Part shown: piece after piece, positions 1-7,328 of the stretch
Layout of the letters: every line of letters starts with the position of its first letter
Position numbering within the stretch: position 1 is the first letter of the stretch
Assembly: GCA_902494765.1 (NCBI GenBank)
Contig: CABUUK010000039.1
Location: 1 to 21,549 of the forward strand
Source of the DNA: an uncultured Collinsella sp.
GTDB taxonomy: Bacteria; Actinomycetota; Coriobacteriia; Coriobacteriales; Coriobacteriaceae
Length of the DNA stretch: 21,549 nucleotides
Direction: 5' to 3'
The notes under the pieces: generated by a model
What the model was told of the DNA's origin: nothing
Database searches by the model: none
What the model saw: only the letters and a program-made list of their open reading frames with translations
Made by a program: the position numbers and the translations under genes

Positions 1-294
1 GAGCGACAGCAGCGGAATACCCGCCTCGCGCATGGCGTCACCCATATCGGGCCACGGCACATAGCCACGCTCACAGGAGATGCCCTCGGCCTGGTTAAGG
101 ATGTTGTAGAGGATGGCGATGCCCTGGTTGGGCAGACCAACCTCGTACACATCCGGGTAGATCAGGCAGCAACGGTAGTCGGCATCGGCTTTGGAAAGCG
201 TGCCCCACTCGTGATCGATATAGCGACTCGGCTTCTCGACCTTGGCGAGCAACGGCTCAATTAAATGAAAACAATCTTGGTATGCAACGCGCAA
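1..294 (-). CDS. B12-binding radical SAM protein, TIGR03960 type (partial, N-terminus only)
   Basis: Only the first 98 codons are present; the gene runs off the left edge. The visible protein contains RYIDHEWGT, then LIYPDVYEVGLPNQGIAIL, then ISCERGYVPWPDMGDAMRE and IPLLSL. This matches the N-terminal, B12-binding-like part of the TIGR03960 radical SAM proteins, which commonly sit downstream of rod-shape genes and upstream of a DUF2344 gene and rng. The radical SAM CxxxCxxC motif would lie beyond the window, so it cannot be checked. I chose the TTG at 294-292 as start: it has an AGGGG seven bases upstream and no ATG is available in frame nearby. That site overlaps the stop codon of the preceding DUF697-like gene, so the two are probably co-translated. 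The substrate is unknown; a role in RNA modification or processing is sometimes suggested from neighbouring genes, but that is inference. Confidence 0.85.
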   Translation of the reverse strand, partial: MRVAYQDCFHLIEPLLAKVEKPSRYIDHEWGTLSKADADYRCCLIYPDVYEVGLPNQGIAILYNILNQAEGISCERGYVPWPDMGDAMREAGIPLLSL

Positions 295-304
295 CGGAAA
301 ACCC

Positions 305-1234
305 CTAAGCAGCGAGATCTGATGCGTCCTGATAGGACGCCATAGGACGGGTAGCGCCCGCGACCGTGGTCACCAGATCGCGAACGCGGGAGAACGTGGC
401 AGTGACCACCTCGTTGGCACGGCTGTAGTCGACATCGCGCTCGTAGAGCGAAACGAGCGCACGGCCCATGCCATAGGTGCCCGCGGCAGCAGTGAGCGCC
501 TTGACGGCAAACCCAATATGCGGCGTCTGCTTGACGAGCGCGCGGGTGACCGCGCGGATCACAAGACCGCCGGCAAGCACGCCCGCGACCTCGTAGCCGC
601 GCTCGGGCTTAATACCGCGTCCAAAGACGACAGCGAGCTCAAAGAGCATGCCCACCTGCGCCAGCGCCATAACGGGATAATCGGCGCCCGGCAAAAACAC
701 CAGCGCACCGGTCGCCATATTGGTGAGCGCGCACGAGGTGATGATACGATTGGCCGCCGCGATGCGCATGAAGGCAAAGTTCGCCGCAAAAGCCGTTTCC
801 TTGTCGGTGCGATCGAGAATCCAGCGGGCAAGCGTCTCGAGCAGATACGTCTTATCGGTTGCCGCTACCACGCCGAGCATGGGCGTGGACTCCTCGATAA
901 ACGGCACCTCCACAGCAGACTCGGCAAGCACGCACACGGGCGCGCCGGCGATCACGAGCTCCTGCACGGCACTCTCCAAGCGGTCGGAACCACACGAGAG
1001 CACCAGCACCACATCGGTATCGGTCTTTGGAGCAATTCGCTCCTCCCCCAGACGCTCGACGCGCACAATACCCGAGGTCGTCTGCGGCACAAAGGCGTCA
1101 CGCACCGTCTCGGCAAGAAAGCGCGAGGCGGACGAATCCAGATAGACCGAGACGCGCACCGGCGTATCGGAATCCTTCTTAACGGACGCGCCCATCTTAA
1201 AAGCGCGGGTCAGCTTATCTACGGGAATTTTCAT
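305..1234 (-). CDS. DUF697-like (YcjF-type) membrane-associated protein, function unknown
   Basis: A 309-residue protein with no confident functional assignment. The first ~135 residues look like an alpha/beta (Rossmann-like) domain: an RVSVYLD strand, a DVVLVLSCG strand and an APVCVLAES strand, but no P-loop. The C-terminal half (about 150-280) is hydrophobic and alanine/glycine rich. It contains AANRIITSCALTN, LPGADYPVMALAQ and MLFELAVVFGR, resembling the DUF697/YcjF family, whose members often accompany or are fused to small GTPases. It starts at an ATG with GGAGGGG six bases upstream, 18 bases after rodA, and ends 10 bases before the radical SAM gene. Membership in the elongation operon suggests an envelope or cell-shape role, but this is only guilt by association. 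The family call is from pattern memory; a profile search would settle it. Confidence 0.7.
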   Translation of the reverse strand: MKIPVDKLTRAFKMGASVKKDSDTPVRVSVYLDSSASRFLAETVRDAFVPQTTSGIVRVERLGEERIAPKTDTDVVLVLSCGSDRLESAVQELVIAGAPVCVLAESAVEVPFIEESTPMLGVVAATDKTYLLETLARWILDRTDKETAFAANFAFMRIAAANRIITSCALTNMATGALVFLPGADYPVMALAQVGMLFELAVVFGRGIKPERGYEVAGVLAGGLVIRAVTRALVKQTPHIGFAVKALTAAAGTYGMGRALVSLYERDVDYSRANEVVTATFSRVRDLVTTVAGATRPMASYQDASDLAA

Positions 1235-1252
1235 AGCAAACCCCTCCAGCGG

Positions 1253-2479
1253 TTACGCGGCGCCCGAACGATGCCGCCATATGGATTGTACGATACCCAC
1301 CGTCAGCAGCTGAATCATCATCGAAGACGAACCGAAGCTAATAAACGGTAGCGGAATACCGGTAATCGGCATCATGCCGATGCACATGCCGATGTTTTCG
1401 AAGGTCTGGAACGCCCACATGCCGACGATACCTACGCATGATAAGCGTAGGAACAGAGACTCGCACTTAAAAGCAACGCGGATCGTCGAGAAGATGAGCA
1501 GTACGTACAAGCACAGCAGCAAAAAGGAGCCGCAAAAGCCAAAGGTCTCGGACAGAAAGGCGAAGACGAAGTCGGTGTGGAACTCAGGCAGAAAGCCGCC
1601 GGCCGACTGCGTCGCATGGCCCAAACCCTTACCAAAGAAGCCACCCGAGCCAACGGCGATAAGCGACTGCTGCAGGTTGTAGGCATCGTCCGAATCGGCA
1701 TTATCGGGGTCGATAAAGACCGTCAGACGGTTCATCTGATACTGCTTGATAAGCACATCGTGGCCGAGCAACGAATCAAAGACCGAATCGAGCGCCAGGA
1801 CGAGGGCCACCAGGCCCACGAGCAGGGCCAGGGTCGACAGCACCCATTCGCGGCGTGCACCACTCATACAAATGACGATGGCGCCCGAAACCAGCACGAC
1901 AAGGCCCGAGCCCAGGTCGCCCATGGCGACGACGGCCAAAAACGGAATGGACAACATGCCGCAGAGCTTGACGTAGTCGCGAACGGTATCGATGCGACCG
2001 TTATACTGCGAGCCAAGCGTAGCAATAAAGAAGATGGTGATGAGCTTGGCAAGCTCAACCGGCTGGAATGTCAAGCCGATACCGGGAATCTTGATCCAGC
2101 CCGTCATGCCCAGACCGCCCGTATAGGACAGACCCGGAATCTTGGGCGAGAGGATCACGATCAGGTCGATGACGAGCAACGCCGTCGAGAAATTGGAAAT
2201 ACCGCGCAGGTCGGAGCGCCAGACCGGCACCGCCAGCACCGTGCCGATGCCAATTCCCAGCAGATGGCGTGAGAACGAAGCATCGGCCTTAAACTGCGAA
2301 GCCGACCAGATAATGATGGCACCGTAGGCGACGAGCGCCACTGTAGCCACGAGCACACCGATATGGACCTTTTGGCGAAACGTGCCGCGCGAGGCCGAAA
2401 GTTGCTTGTTGACGCGGTCCAGGCTGCTGCGAGAGCCGGTCTTGGTTGAACGGAACAGATCCGCCGGAGAAAAATCCAT
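1253..2479 (-). CDS. rodA: RodA, SEDS-family peptidoglycan glycosyltransferase of the elongasome
   Basis: A 408-residue polytopic membrane protein of the FtsW/RodA/SpoVE family, with about ten hydrophobic segments after a ~38-residue basic cytoplasmic N-terminus. RodA polymerises lipid II into glycan strands during lateral wall growth, paired with the transpeptidase PBP2. Family landmarks seen: IKIPGIGLTFQPVELAKL in the first half, then QQSLIAVGSGGFFGKGLGHATQSAGGFLPE, TDFVFAFLSETFGF and, near the end, MMPITGIPLPFISFGSSS. The start ATG has a textbook AGGAGG six bases upstream, and the gene begins 9 bases after the mrdA stop. Adjacency to mrdA and mreBCD identifies it as RodA rather than FtsW or SpoVE. 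Length is slightly above the usual ~370-400 because of the N-terminal extension. Confidence 0.96.
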   Translation of the reverse strand: MDFSPADLFRSTKTGSRSSLDRVNKQLSASRGTFRQKVHIGVLVATVALVAYGAIIIWSASQFKADASFSRHLLGIGIGTVLAVPVWRSDLRGISNFSTALLVIDLIVILSPKIPGLSYTGGLGMTGWIKIPGIGLTFQPVELAKLITIFFIATLGSQYNGRIDTVRDYVKLCGMLSIPFLAVVAMGDLGSGLVVLVSGAIVICMSGARREWVLSTLALLVGLVALVLALDSVFDSLLGHDVLIKQYQMNRLTVFIDPDNADSDDAYNLQQSLIAVGSGGFFGKGLGHATQSAGGFLPEFHTDFVFAFLSETFGFCGSFLLLCLYVLLIFSTIRVAFKCESLFLRLSCVGIVGMWAFQTFENIGMCIGMMPITGIPLPFISFGSSSMMIQLLTVGIVQSIWRHRSGAA

Positions 2480-2488
2480 CGCAACCTC

Positions 2489-4558
2489 CTATCGAACCGA
2501 AGAATCGCCCGAGGCCGAAGAGGTATCGGGCTCGTCATAAATCACACCGAGCACGTCGCGCACGACATGCATCGCGGTATCTGAGCCGCCGCCGCCCTGC
2601 TCCAGGACAGTAGCGATGACATACTTGGGATTATCGGCCGGTGCATAGGCGCAGAACCAAGCGTATTCGTCCTCGCCGCTTTTCTCGCCCGTGCCCGACT
2701 TGCCGTATACCTGCGGCGTCAGGGTACCAAAGTGCGCCGCCAGGGACGTCGATGCCGTGTAAATCACGTCGTGCATGCCGTTGCGAACGAGAGCCAAATC
2801 CGAATCGCTGTTGATCTTGGCCTCCAGGCGCTTCTTCTTGCCCTTGCCGTTGTACTTATAGGCATCGCCGTCGCCATCGCGCGACACGGCAGACAAAAAC
2901 ACGTGAGGCACGTACTGTTTGCCGCCGTTGGCAAGACCCATATAGGCACACGCCATCTGCAGGGGCGTCACCAGGATATCGCCCTGACCGATGGCAATGT
3001 TGGTCATATCGCCGGCATTCCACTTGCGGTCCTCGGCAGATGCGTCGGTGAAGTACGACTCTTTCCACTCGGCATCGGGAATACGGCCCGCGCCCTCACT
3101 CGGCAGATCGATACCGCAGGTCTTGCCTAGACCCCAGCGACGAAAGACCTCCTGCAGGCCCTCGGAATGTTTCTCGTCATAAAAGAACGCCTTGCCCATA
3201 TCGTAGAAGACGGGGTCGCACGAGTTGGCGATACCCGACTGCAGCGTCATGGTGCCGTGGCCGGAATGCAGCCAGCAGTACTTGCCCCACGACTTGCCCA
3301 GACCCGTCCAATAACCCGTGCAGTTGGTCGTCTGCCCCGACGTGTAGGTTCCAAACTCAAGACCGGCCAGTGCCGAGAGCGGCTTGATGGTCGAGGCCGA
3401 CATGTACTGTCCGCTAATGGCGCGGTTGAGCAGCGGGTGCGAACCCTTGTCATCATTGAGCTCGGTCCACACGTCATTTGAGACACCGCCGATAAAGACG
3501 GACGGATCGAACTTGGGCTCGCTCGCCATGCCCAGGATCTCGCCATTGTTGGGATCGAGACACACCACTGCGCCGTTGCCGGCATTGCTGTAGCCAGTGG
3601 TCTTGGCAAGCTCGATAGCGCTCGCCAGCGCCGTCTCACAGGCCTGCTGAATCTTAAGGTCGAGCGTGAGCTTAATGTCGGAGCCGGCCTTCGCGGGCAC
3701 GGCGCCGGCCTGACCGGTCACATTGCCCGAGGCATCGACCTTGACGGTCTGCTCGCCACGAATGCCCTGCAGCAGGTTTTCGTAGTAGCTCTCAACGCCC
3801 GCCTGGCCCACGATATCGCCCGACTGGTACGTAATCTTGCCAGCAGAAGCATCATCATCGCCAGAGGTTTTCTTATTCTGGGCCTCGAGCTGCTCGGAGG
3901 TAATGGTGCCGGTATAGCCCAAGATATGGCATGCCGTCTCGCCATATGGATACTGACGCTCGGTACGCTCGGCAATCTTGACGCCCGGGAACTCGCCGGC
4001 GTGTTCCTTGATATAGGCAACCGTGGAGCGACGGACGTCCGTCGCGATGGTATGCAGGCTCTGAGCGCCCTCTGTATTGTCCTGAATATTGCGAAGGACC
4101 GCCACGTAAGGCATTCCAAGCACGTTGGCAAGATGGCGAACCAGAACCTCATCCTCGGCAAGGTCGCGGTAGGCCACGACAGCAAGTGAGGGACGGTTCT
4201 GGACAAGCGCCACGCCATTGCGGTCGAGGATGCGACCGCGCACAGCGGGTGTTGTAACGGTGCGAGTCTGATTACTATTGGCCTGCTTCTCGTAATAGTC
4301 CGATGAGACCATCTGCATGCCCCACAGCTTGACGGCGAGCGCCGCAAACATCGCGCCCACACCCGTGGTGAGGATGGAAAAGCGGCCCTTAAAGGCGGTC
4401 GCCGCGGTATTGCCCTCGCCCTCGGTGGCGCGCGGGGCCGTTCCATGCTGTGTATCGTAGGTAAAACGGGAATCGCCTCGACGCATGATGACCAGCGCGA
4501 CCACGATGGCCACAACCAGCACGATACCGGCGATAATAACCGTCATCTGGGAAGACAT
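2489..4558 (-). CDS. mrdA: Penicillin-binding protein 2, elongasome DD-transpeptidase
   Basis: A 689-residue class B PBP that crosslinks peptidoglycan with RodA during rod elongation. The dimerisation domain starts near residue 100 (VRGRILDRNGVAL). The transpeptidase domain carries the three active-site motifs: STIK at 389-392 (S389 nucleophile), SCD at 446-448 (the SxN equivalent; SCD/SSD is usual in PBP2) and KSGTG at 620-624. Further family marks are AIGQGDILVTPLQMA (~522-536) and YAWFCAYAP (632-640). The N-terminus is unusual: there are two hydrophobic segments (about 6-25 and 60-82) where PBP2 normally has one. The short MRRGDSR stretch between them suggests N-out topology for the first, so the catalytic domain still faces outside. 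The start ATG has GGGGAGG about seven bases upstream, supporting the long form. It lies 13 bases after mreD. Confidence 0.95.
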   Translation of the reverse strand: MSSQMTVIIAGIVLVVAIVVALVIMRRGDSRFTYDTQHGTAPRATEGEGNTAATAFKGRFSILTTGVGAMFAALAVKLWGMQMVSSDYYEKQANSNQTRTVTTPAVRGRILDRNGVALVQNRPSLAVVAYRDLAEDEVLVRHLANVLGMPYVAVLRNIQDNTEGAQSLHTIATDVRRSTVAYIKEHAGEFPGVKIAERTERQYPYGETACHILGYTGTITSEQLEAQNKKTSGDDDASAGKITYQSGDIVGQAGVESYYENLLQGIRGEQTVKVDASGNVTGQAGAVPAKAGSDIKLTLDLKIQQACETALASAIELAKTTGYSNAGNGAVVCLDPNNGEILGMASEPKFDPSVFIGGVSNDVWTELNDDKGSHPLLNRAISGQYMSASTIKPLSALAGLEFGTYTSGQTTNCTGYWTGLGKSWGKYCWLHSGHGTMTLQSGIANSCDPVFYDMGKAFFYDEKHSEGLQEVFRRWGLGKTCGIDLPSEGAGRIPDAEWKESYFTDASAEDRKWNAGDMTNIAIGQGDILVTPLQMACAYMGLANGGKQYVPHVFLSAVSRDGDGDAYKYNGKGKKKRLEAKINSDSDLALVRNGMHDVIYTASTSLAAHFGTLTPQVYGKSGTGEKSGEDEYAWFCAYAPADNPKYVIATVLEQGGGGSDTAMHVVRDVLGVIYDEPDTSSASGDSSVR

Positions 4559-4571
4559 CTACGGGCCTCCC

Positions 4572-5138
4572 CTATTTGAGCTTGCGGGTCTTGGGCTTAA
4601 AGCGCATACCCGTCTGGCGTCCGCCACGTGCGGAGAATCCATAGCCGGACTGCGGCACGACGCCGGACATCAAAAACGGAATGGCAACCAGACCCGTCAG
4701 GATCGAGGACGGCAGCGCATGGCCGAAGATCGCCACGACAAAGCTCGTCTCCAAACCCATAAACAGCAAGACGATGCTGTAGATCACATTAATGACGAGC
4801 GCGAAGGCGCCCACAGTGACGCCGCGCGCACTCGGGGTACCGCCCGTCTGACCGACGGCGCTGTGCACCAGGGCAAAAGAACCCACGGTCAGCAGGAGCG
4901 ACATAACGCCCACCGGCACGGCAGCGGACAGGTCATAGAACAAGCCGCTGCAAAAACCGCACACGACGGCACGGGTCGGGTCGCCCGAGAACACGCTTAG
5001 GCACACCAGGATAATCATGAAGTTGACGCGACCGCCCGCAATGGAGATCTGCGGTGCCAGGCCTGCCTGCAGCAGCACGCACACGATGGCGGCGATTACA
5101 AACGTACGGGAGCTCATCCCCTGCTCGTGTAGATCCAT
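4572..5138 (-). CDS. mreD: MreD, rod shape-determining integral membrane protein
   Basis: A 188-residue hydrophobic protein with five to six predicted membrane segments and a basic C-terminus ending in KPKTRKLK. MreD is a small membrane partner that links MreC and MreB to the RodA/PBP2 synthase. Typical features are an early LLQAGLAPQISIAGG segment, the NFMIILV segment, and GFCSGLFYDLSAAVPVGVMSLLL, which resembles the conserved GxxxGLxxDxxxxxxxGxxxL core of MreD. I prefer the ATG at 5138, which has AGGGGG seven bases upstream. An in-frame ATG two codons earlier (5144) sits only one base from that site and is less likely. Sequence conservation in this family is low, so the call rests on hydropathy, the core motif and position between mreC and mrdA. 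Confidence 0.92.
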   Translation of the reverse strand: MDLHEQGMSSRTFVIAAIVCVLLQAGLAPQISIAGGRVNFMIILVCLSVFSGDPTRAVVCGFCSGLFYDLSAAVPVGVMSLLLTVGSFALVHSAVGQTGGTPSARGVTVGAFALVINVIYSIVLLFMGLETSFVVAIFGHALPSSILTGLVAIPFLMSGVVPQSGYGFSARGGRQTGMRFKPKTRKLK

Positions 5139-5149
5139 GGACATGCCCC

Positions 5150-6148
5150 CTATTCGCTCGAGCCGGAATCGGTCGTCTCGGACGCGTCGGAACTGTCATC
5201 CGAACTCTCGTCCTTCGTCTTGGTCGCAGCGTCGCGCGACGTTCCCTGCGGCGTGCTATTAGCGGTGCTCACGTCCTCATCCGAAGCCGACTGTTCGTCG
5301 GTCAGCGAGGTGATGACCAGCACTTCCTCGTTGTTCTCGGCCGTGGTCTGAGCGCGCACCACAATGGTGTAGTACACGTCGTTTGCCGACTTCTCAACCG
5401 ACGAGACGGTGCCGAGCGGTAGACCCTTGGGGAATACACCGCCAATGCCCGAGGTCACGATGATGTCGCCAACCTTAACATCGGAGTCGACGCTCACGTA
5501 CTCAAGACGCAGCGTGCCGTCAGCCTGACCCTGCAGCATGCCCTGGGCGCGCGTGTCCTGTACCATGGCGGACACACCCGAGTTCTCGTCGCCAATAAGG
5601 CGCACGGTAGAGGTCTTGGCCGATACCTCGATAATCTGACCGATAACACCGGCAGAACTCGTCACGGGCATGTTGATGGTAAGGCCGTCGGCAGAGCCCT
5701 TGTCGATGGTTACGGTCGAGGTCCAGGCATCGCCCGAGGCACCAACGATACGAGCAGCGGTCGATTTGAGGTTGTAGGTCGACTGCAGGCCGACCAGCCC
5801 CTCCAGACGCTCGGCGGTCTTTTGAGCCTCGGAGAGCTCAGCAACCTTAGAGGTCAGCTCCTCGTTTTGCTTCTTAAGCTCGTCAAGCGTGTCCTGCGAC
5901 GCCGTAAGGTTAGAGAACACGTTGCCGATCGCATTGAAGGGGGCCGCCACAGCCGAGCCCACAAAGCGCACCGGCGAGGTAATCGTCGTCACGCCCGAAC
6001 GCACGGCATGAATCGGTCCTGCCTCGCCCTCGCGGATGTAAAACGTGAGCAGCAACACCGAAATCAGGCTGAAAACAATCAACGGGCGCATACCCGTTGA
6101 TTGTCGCTTGGTATTCAGATTTGTGGAGAAACCCGAAGATCGTGCCAA
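5150..6148 (-). CDS. mreC: MreC, rod shape-determining protein
   Basis: A 332-residue bitopic membrane protein. Residues 1-20 are basic and cytoplasmic, and 21-38 (RPLIVFSLISVLLLTFYI) form the membrane anchor. Residues ~82-118 are a coiled coil (LDELKKQNEELTSKVAEL), and ~120-285 are the extracytoplasmic beta-rich core. The core contains ARIVGASGDAWTSTVTIDKG, AGVIGQIIEVSAKTSTVRLI, DIIVTSGIGGVFPKGLPLG and YTIVVRAQ, all typical of MreC. MreC binds PBP2 and activates the elongasome. The last ~45 residues are an acidic, serine-rich, probably disordered tail (DESSDDSSDASETTDSGSSE), longer than in well-studied homologues. Start is a TTG at 6148-6146 with AAGGTGG seven bases upstream, 21 bases after the mreB stop. 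The next in-frame ATG (residue 20) would remove the cytoplasmic tail and lacks a good site. Confidence 0.95.
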   Translation of the reverse strand: MARSSGFSTNLNTKRQSTGMRPLIVFSLISVLLLTFYIREGEAGPIHAVRSGVTTITSPVRFVGSAVAAPFNAIGNVFSNLTASQDTLDELKKQNEELTSKVAELSEAQKTAERLEGLVGLQSTYNLKSTAARIVGASGDAWTSTVTIDKGSADGLTINMPVTSSAGVIGQIIEVSAKTSTVRLIGDENSGVSAMVQDTRAQGMLQGQADGTLRLEYVSVDSDVKVGDIIVTSGIGGVFPKGLPLGTVSSVEKSANDVYYTIVVRAQTTAENNEEVLVITSLTDEQSASDEDVSTANSTPQGTSRDAATKTKDESSDDSSDASETTDSGSSE

Positions 6149-6169
6149 ATGGAATCCACCTTTTGGAAA

Positions 6170-7213
6170 TTAAGCATTGGTCTGGACGAAGCCGCCATCA
6201 AACGCATTGGCCTCGAGCACGCGGGCACAGCCGTTAACGACGTTATCGAGCGCCGTGGGGCTGACGTTGACCGAAACACCGGTCTCATCGCGCAGGCGCA
6301 CGTCGAGACCGCGCAGCAGCGCGCCGCCACCAGTCAGCAAAATACCGTAGTACATAAGGTCCGAGGCAAGATCGGGAGGCGTAGCGTCGAGTGCGTCCTT
6401 GACGGCCTTGGCCATCTCGTCGAGCGGCTTGTTGAGCGCGCGACGAATCTCCTCGCTCTCGATGCGCACGGTCTTGGGCAGACCGGTGATCACGTCGCGG
6501 CCGTTGACCTCGACGTCGAGCTCGTCCTTGAGCGGCACGGCGGAGCCGACCTTGATCTTGATGTCCTCTGCCGTACGCTCGCCGATGGCCAAGTTGTAGG
6601 CATCACGAACGTGCGTGAGGATGGCCTGATCGAACTCGTCGCCGGCAATACGGATGGACTGCGAGACGACGATGCCGCCCATAGCGATAACGGCGACCTC
6701 GGTAGTACCGCCACCGATGTCGATGACCATGGAGCCGGTGGGCTCCTCGACGGGCAGGTCGGCGCCGATAGCGGCAGCCATGGGCTCCTCGATCAGGTAG
6801 GCCTGGCGAGCACCGGCCTGGATCGTGGCCTCAAAGACAGCACGCTTCTCGACCGACGTGACACCGGAGGGAACGCAGACGACAACGCGCGGACGCGGGG
6901 TCCACGGATAGCGCTTCTCGGAAGCCTTGTCGATAAAGTAGCGAAGCATGGCCTCGGTAACATCGAAGTCGGCGATGACGCCGTCCTTCAGGGGACGAAC
7001 GGCCACGATGTTGCCGGGCGTACGGCCGAGCATGCGCTTTGCCTCGATACCGACCGCCAGGATGCGCTCGTCGTTCTTGTCGATGGCGACAACAGAGGGC
7101 TCGCGAATGACGATGCCCTTGCCGCGCACGGAGACAAGCGTATTTGCGGTACCGAGGTCGATGGCAAGATCGCCCGCATAGCTACCGAAGAACATATCCA
7201 TCAAAGAAAACAA
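6170..7213 (-). CDS. mreB: MreB, actin-like rod shape-determining protein
   Basis: A 347-residue bacterial actin that polymerises under the membrane and directs lateral wall synthesis. Diagnostic motifs: DLAIDLGTANT (phosphate 1), VVVCVPSGVTSVEKRAVFEA, IEEPMAAAIGADLPVEEP, MVIDIGGGTTEVAVIAMGG (phosphate 2), and LLTGGGALLRGLD (adenosine motif). The length is normal. The start is TTG at 7213-7211 with AGGAG five bases upstream. The next methionine (MDMFFG, 7201) would be too far from that site, so the TTG is favoured. The N-terminal MFSLMDMFFG may be a short membrane-binding helix. It is the first gene of the morphogenesis operon; the preceding gene is separated by a hairpin and a 115-base gap. 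Confidence 0.98.
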   Translation of the reverse strand: MFSLMDMFFGSYAGDLAIDLGTANTLVSVRGKGIVIREPSVVAIDKNDERILAVGIEAKRMLGRTPGNIVAVRPLKDGVIADFDVTEAMLRYFIDKASEKRYPWTPRPRVVVCVPSGVTSVEKRAVFEATIQAGARQAYLIEEPMAAAIGADLPVEEPTGSMVIDIGGGTTEVAVIAMGGIVVSQSIRIAGDEFDQAILTHVRDAYNLAIGERTAEDIKIKVGSAVPLKDELDVEVNGRDVITGLPKTVRIESEEIRRALNKPLDEMAKAVKDALDATPPDLASDLMYYGILLTGGGALLRGLDVRLRDETGVSVNVSPTALDNVVNGCARVLEANAFDGGFVQTNA

Positions 7214-7258
7214 CGCAACTCCTGATGTGTTGGATGATTGCTGGAAAACTACTAGCTC

Positions 7259-7264
7259 ATCATA
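7259..7264 (-). promoter_or_regulatory. Possible -10 element for the mreB operon
   Basis: On the minus strand TATGAT (5 of 6 matches to TATAAT) lies about 46 bases before the mreB start codon, just past the hairpin that closes the TPR gene unit. No convincing -35 is visible at 16-18 bases upstream, because that stretch is the hairpin stem. The call is weak. The rest of the 7214-7273 gap holds only the mreB ribosome binding site and two direct copies of CTAGTA. Confidence 0.25.
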
Positions 7265-7273
7265 CTAGCGCAA

Positions 7274-7306
7274 GCCCGGCACCTCACTTGCGGTGAAGCG
7301 CCGGGC
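7274..7306 (-). terminator. Hairpin, probable terminator of the cyclophilin-TPR unit
   Basis: A 14-base inverted repeat with two mismatches and a 5-base loop. The outer stem is GCCCGGC/GCCGGGC and the inner stem TCAC/GTGA. It lies 22 bases past the stop of the TPR gene and before the mreB leader. The stem is GC-rich and strong, but read on the minus strand it is followed by TTGCGC, not a run of T. It may therefore terminate weakly, depend on other factors, or only protect mRNA ends. Confidence 0.5.
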
Positions 7307-7328
7307 AAAGCTAAATCCCATAAGGTCA

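Noticed and set aside
7230..7273. Two direct copies of CTAGTA upstream of mreB, considered as a regulator binding site.
   Set aside because: Two six-base copies in AT-richer intergenic DNA are weak evidence and match no site I can name.
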